Origin: Hemerocallis citrina
Lineage: Eukaryota > Streptophyta > Magnoliopsida > Asparagales > Asphodelaceae
Length of the DNA: 64,000 nucleotides
Assembly: GCA_017893485.1 (NCBI GenBank)
Contig: CM030363.1
Coordinates: 175,989,744 to 176,053,743, forward strand
Direction of reading: 5' to 3'
The notes under the pieces are model-generated. The model ran no database searches. It was not told the origin of the DNA and worked only from the letters and a program-made list of their open reading frames with translations. Within the stretch, counting starts at the first letter, position 1, and each line of letters begins with the position of its first letter. Positions 1-9,154 of this stretch are shown in pieces. A program made the translations under genes and the position numbers.

Positions 1-386
1 TATGATGAGGAAATGGTGAAATATGTTTTAGGCTGCTACATTTTGTGTAGGAATTTAATGCATCGGTTGAATGAACGGGTGGATTGAATGGTAATAGAGA
101 ATGTAGCTATATTTGCTTTGTTTTTAGTAGGTTGGGTTTATATGCAGTAGTAATATTAAGTGAGGATCTGATCTGGTTTTCGTAATTTTATGATGCAACT
201 GAGTTATATGTTCATCAATAATTTGATGGCTAATTGAATGATGCACTGGACACTTTGATAGTGGAGAGCATGCGTGCATCTATCTTATTAGTAAGATTTA
301 ATTATAGCAAAAAATAGTAATAATAATTAAAATACTAACCGAAAAAAATTAGATCATTGCATAACGATATTGATGACTAGGTTAAG
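1..386. other. AT-rich flank of element A, no gene seen
   Basis: No open frame with recognisable similarity, no RNA gene and no repeat structure is visible. It is simply the left flank of the retrotransposon that begins after the TTAAG duplication. Its right-hand continuation resumes after the matching TTAAG at 15396-15400. Confidence 0.6.
382..386. repeat. Target-site duplication TTAAG, left (element A)
   Basis: The five bases TTAAG directly precede the TG of the 5' LTR and recur exactly after the CA of the 3' LTR (15396-15400). A perfect duplication means the element is still at its original insertion site. Confidence 0.95.
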
Positions 387-981
387 TGACGTGGCTAAAA
401 ATAGGGGTTTAATCAAGGCCGTCCAAATGGAACACGAATCCCGAGGTTCAGGGGTGAAACGGTAGTTTTACCTACAAACGGGTCTGAAGCGGGTACTGGG
501 TCTCCTTCTCACAGATCCGATAACCCGCGAACGGATCCACCACAACTGGGTGCGGGTTTCAACCAGCAACAAACCCGGTCCAGCAGGATAGAATTAGGGT
601 TTCTGATTAATATTAATCAACAGCCCTGATTCATATCTATCATTTCACTGGGGATTAGGGATTACATTCCTTATCTATATACGCAGGAATTACATGCCTA
701 ATCTGTCCCCTAAGACGCCTATAAATACCCCCACCCATCTCCATTAAGAGGTAATCAATCTTTCACCAGTTTTTGCGCTCATTCATAGTCTTCCTAGATT
801 ACTGACTTGAGCGTCGGAGGGTGCGTCGCCGGGAACAACCCCGGTGTCTCGCACTTTTTGCAGGTGTACGGCGGGAGCGACGATCGAAGCCCCAAGGAAC
901 AGGTATACAGGTTTACTATTCAGTTTCCCTAAGAATCCACAAATTCATCTGTTTGCCCCCACACCAAATTTAGCGGCAACA
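387..981 (+). repeat. Element A 5' LTR
   Basis: Begins TGACGTGGCTAAAAATAGGG and ends GCGGCAACA. It is homologous to the LTR of element C, which begins TGATATGGCTAAAAATAGGG on the minus strand. A TATA box lies about two thirds of the way in, so U3 is about 330 bp. The primer-binding site starts a few bases after the end. Confidence 0.95.
719..727 (+). promoter_or_regulatory. LTR TATA box (element A)
   Basis: CTATAAATA followed by a C-rich stretch. The same arrangement occurs on the minus strand of the element C LTRs (TATTTATAG near 37026). This is the likely core promoter for the gag-pol transcript. Confidence 0.75.
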
Positions 982-983
982 GA

Positions 984-1002
984 TTGGCGCCGTCTGTGGG
1001 AA
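984..1002 (+). other. Primer-binding site of element A
   Basis: TTGGCGCCGTCTGTGGGAA starts two bases after the 5' LTR. The TGGCGCC start is the form expected for pairing with a tRNA 3' end and is usual in Tat elements. Element C has the related TTGGCACCATCTGTGGGAA at the equivalent minus-strand place. I did not assign the tRNA. Confidence 0.85.
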
Positions 1003-1053
1003 ACTAACGAATAGGAACCTTTCCTCTTCCCCGAAAACAAGTTTTCTCCAGCC

Positions 1054-1344
1054 ATGCCACCTCGAAAAGTCAGATCGCGGGGGTCCAACCGGGCACCCAA
1101 TCCTGACCAGCAAGAAGTTCCCAACAATCCTGCTCAACAACAAGCGCAGCTTCCCCCTACGGCGGAAGACCCGCTCCAACAGAACCTTCCCCCTCCTGAT
1201 CCAAAGGGTCCGAACCCTCAGAAACAACCCCTTCATCAAGAACAGGTCTCCATCCGCAACGCCTCCACTGACTCTATGGCCTCCCATCACCCCCGAGCCT
1301 CTGGTCGCCACAATACTGCCCCTAACCGCGCAAAAGGAGGATGA
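1054..1344 (+). pseudogene. Gag N-terminus of element A (before frameshift)
   Basis: A proline-, glutamine- and arginine-rich start typical of Tat Gag. It includes a DSMASHHPR motif shared with the minus-strand Gag of element C at about 51,600-51,640. This frame ends at 1344, while the neighbouring frame carries the acidic/arginine-rich continuation (EDDLRR..., RSPRHR) from about 1322. The break therefore lies in the preceding 20-30 bases, beside a short C run. Confidence 0.8.
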
Positions 1345-4153
1345 TCTCCGCCGCCATCTGGAAGAAAAACGGGCCCGAGAGGGAGCCTCCCGCCAACACT
1401 ATCCGGGCGAGCGGTCTCCTCGCCACCGGTACCACAGGTCCCCCGTCCGCAGAGGAAGGAAAGAGTCCCCCGATCATTACCGAATGAGGTACTCTCCCGC
1501 AGGTCGACAACAGCCCAGGAACAATGAGGCACCAATCACCCGTGCCGAGTTCCAGCAGTTCCAAGCGACCGTCCTGCAGGCTCTCAACCTCCGTCAAAAT
1601 CCTAATGAGCCGAAGGTCCCGTCTCCTCCTCCGGTCCGAAGCTCTCGACGACGGTCTCCCTCTCCTCGTCCTGCTCCTACCAACTCCCGGCGCACCCCAA
1701 GTCCTCGTCGCTCCCGAAGCTATCATCGCCACAGCCCTCGCTCCCCCTCATATGAAGACGAGTCTCGAGGCTCGGCAGATTACCGTCGGAGAGATGACAC
1801 CATGAACCACCGTCTTCATGAAGTAGAGAGACACCTGGGTCAGATAAACCGAGAAGAAGAGCTCAGGGGGAGGACCCTACGTCCCAGCCGACCCCCTTTC
1901 TCCCGAACCATAGTGGATGCACCTGTCCCGTTCGGCTTCAAACCTCCTCAATTTGAGACTTACACTGGGGAAACCGATCCAGTTGATCACATTGAAAGTT
2001 TTAAGACCCTGATGCTCCTACATCAAGCTTCCGATGCCCTCCTCTGCAAAACCTTCCCCGCAACTCTCAAAGGACCGGCCCGAGAGTGGTATTCTCGTCT
2101 CGCCCCCTCCTCGATATTCTCTTTCGAACAGTTCGAAACCCTCTTCGTCACACATTTCGTAAGCAGCCGAAGGGCCGAGAAGACGAGCATCTCCCTATTG
2201 CACCTCCACCAGAAGAAGGGGGAAAAATTGAGAGACTACGTGAAGAGGTTCACGGCCGAGGCCAGATCCATAGCATCCCTCGACCAGTCGGTCGCTACGA
2301 TAGCATTTCAATCCAATGTCCTCAATTCCAACCTCCGCTCCTCCTTCGCCAAGAAACCACCACATGACTTTTCCGACCTTCTCCTTCGCACTGAAAAGTA
2401 TATCCGGGCCGAAGAGGCCGAGCAGCAACCCAACTGGGAGGGGTCTACCTCCGGGTTTAAGAGAAAGGGAGCGGAAGAAGAAGGAGCCAAGAAGCTCCAG
2501 AAGGATAATGCCGGCCAACGCCGACCTCCCCCTAGATTTGAGAAGTTCACTCCCCTCACCACTAACATCTCCGCCATCTTCATGGAAGTCGAAAAAGAGG
2601 GGGTCTTGCCTCCAGCTCCGAAGATGAACACCCCCGCCAAGAGAAGAGATAAAGAGAAATGGTGCCGCTATCACCGGGACCATGGACATGACACCAACGA
2701 CTGCCGTGCTCTAAGAAATGAGATCGAAGCCCTTATCCAGAGGGGGCAGCTGGCGAAATTCGTAAGGAAGGACCGAGCCGAGCTTCCTCCCCAGCCTCGG
2801 AGGGCTAACAAACGTCCGGAACGAGAAGAGACACCAGACTTTGAGGAAGAGCGAGTCCTCCACCTCATCCATGGGGGTCCAATGGGGGGCTCCTCGAACT
2901 CCTCTCGGAAAGCTTTTATCAGAGAAGTCAACTCGGTCCGAACCACCCCTCCTCCCAAAGGCCTCGGAGTGCCCGTCACCTTCTCTGACGAAGATCTCGA
3001 GGGTGTCCGCACCCCTCATTGCGACGCACTCGTCATCAGTCTTCACATGGTCAATTTCAAAGTCGAGAGGATCTTGGTGGATAACAGTAGCTCCGTCAAC
3101 ATCCTCTTCCTCGACGCTTTTAAGGGCCTGAAGCTCTCCCGAGACAGACTCAAGCCCGCCGGCTACACGCTCCATGGGTTCATAGGAGTGCCGGTGACTA
3201 TTAAAGGGGTGATTACCCTCGATGTCACAGCTGGCAAAACTCCTACTACCCGCACGGAGTCGATGGATTTCATGGTCGTAGATGTCCCAGCCGCCTACAA
3301 CGTCATTTTGGGTCGGCCCGGCCTAGCCGCCCTTGAGCCCGTCCCTTCTGCCTATCATCTCAAAATGAAATTCCCCACCCGGGCCGGAGTAGGGGAAGTA
3401 AAGGGCAATCAGGAGCAGGCCCGCAAGTGTTATATGACCTCTACCCTCGGGCCCGTCCTCTCTTTAGAAACACTGGAAATTCCCCAAGATGCCGCTCGGC
3501 CGACTTCCGAGCCGGTGGACGAATTGGAGGAAGTGCTCTTCTCGGAGCAAGAGCCGACCCACAAGTTCTTCGTTAGCAAGACCCTCCCGTCCGCCCTATA
3601 CTCAGATATTGTAAAATGCATCCGAGCCAACCAAGACCTCTTCGCATGGTCAGCTGCAGACATGCCCGGTATCTCCGAAGAACTCCTGGTCCACCGCCTG
3701 AGTGTTGATCCGGGGTCCAAACCGGTTCAGCAGAAGAGGCGCAAGTTCGCCCCCGAGCGTCAGCTCGCTATCAAAGAGGAGGTAGAAAAATTGTTGAAGG
3801 CCCAATTCATACAGGAGGTAAATTATCCTGAGTGGTTGTCAAACATAGTAATGGTGAAGAAGTCCAATGGGACATGGAGAATTTGCATTGATTTCACCGA
3901 CCTCAACAAGGCCTGCCCCAAAGATCCATTCCCGCTGCCGAGCATCGACACTCTGATTGACGCAACCTCGGGACATGAGCTCCTCAGCTTCATGGACGCT
4001 TTCTCGGGTTACAATCAGATAAGAATGTTCCCTCCAGACATCCCGAAGACGTCGTTTGTTACCGACCAGGGCCTTTATTGTTACAGGGTCATGCCGTTCG
4101 GTCTCAAGAACGCCGGTGCAACATACCAACGCCTCGTCAACAAGGTTTTCTAG
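1322..4153 (+). pseudogene. Gag-protease-RT segment of element A
   Basis: The Gag part has an RS-rich segment, the retrotransposon gag domain (around FKPPQFETYTGETDP to EYIRAEEA-like helices) and a Tat-type zinc knuckle of the form CX2HX4HX4C at about 2662-2705. The protease has LVDNSSS, a variant of the usual D-T/S-G active site, at about 3073-3093. RT begins near 3720, with ICIDFTDLNKACPKDPFPLP and YRVMPFGLKNAGATYQ clearly visible. The frame stops at a TAG three residues after LVNK, just before the catalytic YVDD box. Confidence 0.9.
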
Positions 4154-5806
4154 GCCCAGATTGGCCGAAATATGGAAGTGTACGTCGATGATATGCTTGT
4201 AAAGAGCATCCGAGGTGTTGATCATGTGGCCGACCTTCAGGAGGCCTTTGACGTCCTAAGAAAGCACAATATGAGACTCAACCCGAACAAGTGTGCGTTC
4301 GGCGTCTCATCAGGGAAGTTCCTCGGCTTCATGGTTAGCCAACGAGGAATAGAAGCAAATCCGGAAAAGATCAAGGCCATATTAGACATGGCCCCTCCCA
4401 GAAATGTTAAAGAAGTTCAGAGATTGACTGGTCGCCTAGCTGCCATAGGGCGCTTTCTGTCAAAGTCCGGGGAGAAGTGCCTCCCGTTCTTCAAAGCCCT
4501 CAGGGGGGCTAAAGGATTCGAGTGGGGGCAGCAGCAACAAGACTCCTTCGACCAGCTTAAAGCCTACATCGTCAATCCACCTCTTCTCAGCAAACCGATA
4601 CCTGGCGAACCACTCTACCTCTACTTGGCAGCTTTCGAACAGACGCTTAGTGCGGTCTTAGTCAGAGAAGAAGAGAGGGCTCAGAAGCTCATTTACTACG
4701 TCAGCAAGGTGCTTCGGGACCCCGAGCTCCGGTACTCGAAGATTGAGAAAATGGCCTATGCCCTGGTAATGGCCGCGAGAAAGCTTCGACCCTATTTTCA
4801 GTCCCATTCGGTGGTCGTCCTTACCGACCAGCCGCTGAAACAGGTCCTTCACAAGCCTGAGACTTCCGGTCGCCTCATGAAGTGGTCGATCGAGCTGAGC
4901 CAACATGATATAACTTATCAGCCTCGGACCGCTATCAAGGCTCAGGCGCTGGCCGAATTCATAGTTGAGAGTACAATCCCTGAGCCCTGCCAAACAGTAA
5001 AGGGGCCGTCGGTGTGGTCAATTTATGTCGACGGATCTTCTTGCAATGAGGGGAGCGGGGCAGGAGTCATCCTGGCAGGCCCAGATGATTTCATCCTCCA
5101 GTACTCCCTCCGTATAAATTTCAAAGCTTCGAACAACGAGGCCGAAAACGAGGCGCTAATAGCCGGTCTAAGAATGGCCCGAAATGCAGGGGCACAGCGG
5201 CTACAGATCTTCAGCGACTCTCAGTTGGTAGTCAACCAGGTCCTCGGTGAGTATGAAGCCCGCGATGATAGAATGGTTAAATACTTGGGTAAAGTCAAGA
5301 GCCTCATGGCGCTGTTTGAAGAGGCCCTCATCCGAAGGATCCCCCGAGAAGAAAATGCTCAGGCCGACGCCCTATCCAAATTAGCCTCCTCTTCCCTTCA
5401 AGGTCTTGAGCAGACCGTATTGATAGAAGTCCTCTTGAAGCCAAGCATAGTGGACGAAGCACCAGACTCCGTTGAAATATTGTCTGTCCTCCTCGAAGAC
5501 AACTGGATGAAACCCATTGTCGAATTCTTAAAGGACGGACTCCTCCCTGAAGATCCGAGGGAAGCAAGAAGAATCAGGACCCGAGCCGAGCATTTTGCTT
5601 TAATCGAAGGCATCTTATATAAACGCTCCTTCACCCAGGTGGATGGTCGGCCTTACCTAAGGTGCCTTTCCCCCAGGCAAGCCGACTACGCCCTGCAGGA
5701 GCTCCACGAGGGCATCGGCGGAGCTCATTCTGGGTCCAGGGCTTTAGCGCGCAAAGTGTTGAACTACGGGTATTACTGGCCCACTCTCCTACGGGACGCC
5801 GAATGA
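4154..5806 (+). pseudogene. RT catalytic box, RNase H and archaeal-type RNase H of element A
   Basis: YVDD is intact at 4181-4192. The RT thumb and the standard Ty3 RNase H (about 4560-4950, VVLTDQPLKQ) follow. A second RNase H then begins at VDGSSCNEGSGAGV (about 5027), with the acidic residues expected in VDGS, the NNEAENEALIAGL helix, FSDSQLVVNQV and NAQADALSKLAS. A second, archaeal-like RNase H is an established hallmark of the Tat lineage. The segment ends in the zinc-binding part of integrase, with both histidines present, at a TGA. Confidence 0.92.
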
Positions 5807-6769
5807 CACGTTCGGCAATGCAGCTCCTGTCAAAAGTATGCAGACATCCGACGCCTTCCACAAGCATCGCTCACCTCCCTATCAAGTCCGATCCCCTTCG
5901 CTATGTGGGGGATGGATTTACTAGGACCGTTTCCACCAGCTCCCGGACATCTAAAGTTCCTAGTCGTGGCAGTCGACTATTTCTCTAAATGGATAGAAGC
6001 CGAGCCCCTGGCTACAATCACCGAGCACAGAGTCGTTCAATTCTTCTGGAAAAATGTGATTTGCCGGTTCGGCGTTCCCCGAGTCATAATCACGGATAAC
6101 GGAATGCAGTTCGCTGGGGCTGCCTTCCGAGCCTTATGTGAGGACCTCGCCATACAGCACCGCCTCTCCTCCGTCTCTCATCCCCAGTCAAATGGCCAGG
6201 CCGAGAATGCCAACCGACAGATCCTCTCCGACATCAAGAAGAGATTAGACAAGTGCTCCAAGGGCTTGTGGGTCGATCAGCTGCCCAATGTGTTATGGAA
6301 TTACCGCACCACCAAGCGGACCCCAACAGGCGAGAGCCCGTTCAATCTCACCTATGGGTCCGAGGCCCTCATTCCCCTAGAAGTTGGGATACCCTCTCCT
6401 CGTTTGATAGCCTTTGAAGAAGAGCAGAATGCCAGAGAACTCAGAGCAAGCCTAGACTTGATAGACGAAATCCGAGAAAGAGCTGCTATACGGCAACAAA
6501 GTTACCGAAGAAGAATTGAGCTCGCCTACAACAAAAGGGTCCGCCCAACGGACCTCAAAGAAGGGGATCTGGTCCTCCGAAAATTGGCCATCTCGTTCCC
6601 CGGACAGAAAAACAAACTGGTCCCGAATTGGAAGGGACCATATAAAATCTTGAAAGTAATCCGCCCCAGTGCGTACAAGCTAGAAGATCTTGAAGGCAGA
6701 GAAATTCCCAGGACTTGGAATGCCGACCATCTTTTGAAATACCAAGAGAAAGCGGCTACGCCTCTCTAA
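5807..6769 (+). pseudogene. Integrase segment of element A
   Basis: Begins with the two zinc-finger cysteines (CSSCQK). The catalytic core follows with D in MDLLGPFPP (about 5905), D in ITDNGMQF (about 6095) and E in HPQSNGQAEN (about 6180), the D,D-35-E arrangement. The GPY-like C-terminal module is at about 6635 (NWKGPYKILKV). The protein ends shortly after NADHLLKYQ with no chromodomain. The core is intact here and only the upstream TGA separates it from RNase H. Confidence 0.92.
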
Positions 6770-6941
6770 GTAACTCGAGATGTCGAACCATTCCCTTCCT
6801 GTTACTAGTATTGATTTTTCCTTTATTTTTTTATTGTAATAACGGCTAGCAACTTTAGAAGCAGCCGATCATTTGGTATTAATAAATAAAGTTTTTCATA
6901 TTTTTGGTACTGTCACATCTATCTGCCTTTAATTCTTTAAC

Positions 6942-7560
6942 CTCACGATGGTTCGGAGTCCAGCACTCGGTTCGACTCTTCTTCCTCGGCTCGCCCCCAG
7001 ACGAGCCTGGGAGTAGATCGCCGTTCGAAATTGCTCCTGCAGCCGTTGAATGGATCGGAGTCCAACACTTGGCTCGATTCTACTTCGCAAGTTCGCTCCT
7101 AAGCGGACTAGAAGTAGCTCGCCATTCGGAACTACTCCTGCGTCCCATAAACTAACCATACGATGGTTCGGAGTCCAGCACTCGGTTCGACTCTTCTTCC
7201 TCCGTTCGCCCACAGACGAGCCGGGAGTAGATTGCCGTTCGAAATTGCTCCTGCAGCCGTTGAATGGATCGGAGTCCAACACTTGGCTCGATTCTACTTC
7301 GCAAGTTCGCTCCTAAGCGGACTAGAAGTAGCTCGCCATTCGGAACTGCTCCTGCATCCCATAAACTAACCTCACGATGGTTCGGAGTCCAGCACTCGGC
7401 TCGACTCTTCTTCCTCGGCTCGCCCACAGACGAGCCGGAAGTAGATCGCCGTTCGAAATTGCTCCTGCAGCCGTTGAATGGATCGGAGTCCAACACTTGG
7501 CTCGACTCTACTTGGATCGGAGTCCGCCATTCGGAACTGCTCCTGCATCCCTTAAACTAA
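6942..7560 (+). repeat. Proximal tandem array of element A (about 214-bp unit)
   Basis: About three copies of a unit with CGATGGTTCGGAGTCC near its start and ATCGGAGTCCAACACTTGGC in its middle, at a 214-bp period. The last copy is shortened. It lies between the gag-pol stop and the 3' end of the antisense genes. The middle part is homologous to the reverse complement of the 118-bp array of element C at the same relative position. Confidence 0.9.
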
Positions 7561-7589
7561 TCTAACGATCGGATCTCTCCTATGGCTCG

Positions 7590-7990
7590 GCTCTATCTCT
7601 CCGACTCGTCCTCAAACGGGCCGGAATTAGATACAGATGACAGCCCTGACGCGCCGAGCCGAGGTGCCGGGGTACCGACCCTAGTATATGGCAAAAAAAC
7701 CTTCCGAGACGAAACCACCGTCAGATCGTCTCAAAAAGTGTGCTAGGGCGTGATGAGCGGATCTCCTTCAGCCACGTGCCCACAAAACGACAAGATAGTG
7801 TTTTCTTGGGAACTGGACCCGCCTCAAGATCCGCGCAAACATCAGACGGCCCTGATCGCCTCACCTCGCTCGGCGGAAGTCACCCCGGTCCCCAAGCAAC
7901 GATCAGGCCACGTGGGCGCAGTCGAGAAACAACTGCGCCTTAACAGCCGAACCGAGCCGCACCAAAAAGGACCGGGCTAGGCTCAGAAAC
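7590..7990 (+). repeat. Extra copy of the distal-type repeat unit, beyond the antisense genes
   Basis: This stretch contains the landmarks of the distal array (GCCGAGGTGCCGGGGTACCG, TATATGGCAAAAAA, CACAAAACGACAAGATAG then GTTTTCT) in the same order and orientation. The antisense gene pair is therefore bracketed by related sequence. No coding potential is recognised. Confidence 0.75.
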
Positions 7991-8222
7991 GCAGCAAAAG
8001 AGAAAGTTTCGAGGCCAAGGAGTTCGACGAGGCGAACACCTGGCTCACGGTTCGGTCCGAGCCTACCCTAGTTAGTGCGACTAGAGCACAAATAAGAAGA
8101 CAGCATAGAACAATTCGGATAAAACAAACCCAATTCAATTAATAACCTAGACGAAGTTACAAAGTGGATTACAACAACAAAAGCTTGCAAAAGGGTTACA
8201 ACAACAAGACACGACCCGTCTA

Positions 8223-8936
8223 CTACTTCCGAGGTAGGGGTACGCTCCGGTTCAGAGACACTTTGGGTCGACGTTTCTTGACCGACGAGCTCGTCTCCAG
8301 CCCGACGAACCGAGAAGCCTCCTCGCCGCTGACCCTGACGGTTGCTCCAACCGAAGCACCACTTGAAGACACCGCTACTCCGCTCTGGGCATCGGCTGCT
8401 GACCTGCCTCCGATAGGAGTCTGGCTCGCCGCTTGATAGAACGTGATCCCTCGCTCGATCTCTTCGCGAGTGCACGAGGTGCTCCGGACGTTAGCCCTCA
8501 CCGGCTGAGGCTTGAGCCGAGCAACCTCTTCCTCCAGTTCGACGATCCGATCCTTCAATGTGTCATCCTTCACTATTACCTTAAACCGAGGGAGTTTCGC
8601 CGAACCGGGGTACTCGGCGCTGTCGGATATAACGCGGCGCAAGTGGGTCACTTCGATACTCTTGTCGACCGTCACCCTCTGCAGCTCTTCCACCTTCTTC
8701 GCTAAGCCATCTCGTTCGGCCGAAACTCGCGCCAGTTCCTCTTCCTTAGCAGATAGCTCGGCCTCGATTATCCGTAGGTAATGCAGTTCGACCAAGGCCT
8801 CGCTATGCCTGATCTTTAAGTTGTGAAGTATCCTCCTCGTCAAGTGAACCTCACCCTCGAGACGATCCTCCCGAGATCGCTTGAACAACTCGGCTCGACG
8901 CTGTTCAGCCGAGGTGTTATGAGTCTACTCAGCAAT
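8223..8936 (-). CDS. Antisense accessory gene 2 (coiled-coil protein) of element A
   Basis: Encodes about 220 residues, mostly heptad-like charged helix (EELARVSAERDGLAKKVEEL) up to residue 75. A conserved core follows, LPRFKVIVKD...RIVELEEEVARL, then a Ser/Gly-rich tail with DAQSGVAVSSSGAS and a basic end. The same core and DxQSGV tail recur in element C (44161-44718), and parts of it at 32940-33510 and 62885-63570. The upstream end shows an acceptor-like TTATTTCAG at 8945-8937, followed in frame by one TAG codon. It may therefore be an extra exon of the larger antisense gene and not a separate gene. I do not recognise a family beyond this; the function is unknown. Confidence 0.7.
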
Positions 8937-9077
8937 CTGAAATAAGGAAGAGAACGCATTGAAATACCACACTACCGAGCCCAACACTTAGACAAATTTC
9001 GAAGTCAAAATGCTACACTACCGAGCCAAACACTTGACAAATTTCAGAGTCAAAATACTTTTCATTCATTAAAAAGC

Positions 9078-9093
9078 GGTGGCCAGTCCGCAA
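9078..9093 (-). promoter_or_regulatory. Conserved palindromic motif in the 3' UTR of accessory gene 1 (element A)
   Basis: On the minus strand this reads GCGGACTGGCCACCGC, a 4-bp GCGG/CCGC stem around ACTGGCCA, about 60 bp after the stop codon. Near-identical motifs follow the gene at 32826, 36382, 43835 and 61990. Confidence 0.65.
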
Positions 9094-9154
9094 AAGGCTT
9101 TACAATGCTCGGAAGAAAAAACAACAAAAACTACAAAAAAGCTTAACGTGGGGA

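Larger units (their letters stand above)
1054..6769 (+). pseudogene. Element A gag-pol polyprotein gene, broken by one frameshift and two stops
   Basis: A single Ty3/Gypsy polyprotein of about 1,900 codons in the order Gag, protease, reverse transcriptase, RNase H, archaeal-type RNase H, integrase. It starts with MPPRKVRS, matched by MPSRKVRS in element C. The frame shifts by one base near 1315-1335. It is then open to a TAG at 4151-4153, continues in the same frame to a TGA at 5804-5806, and continues again in the same frame to the natural end. At the TAG position the C copy has a lysine codon, so the stop is most simply a point mutation and not a designed readthrough signal. There is no chromodomain after integrase, as expected for Tat. 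Confidence 0.93.

Noticed and set aside
4151..4153. TAG in RT of element A as a programmed readthrough signal
   Set aside because: Element C has a lysine codon at this position, and the stop lies inside RT and not at the gag-pol border, so a point mutation is the simpler reading.
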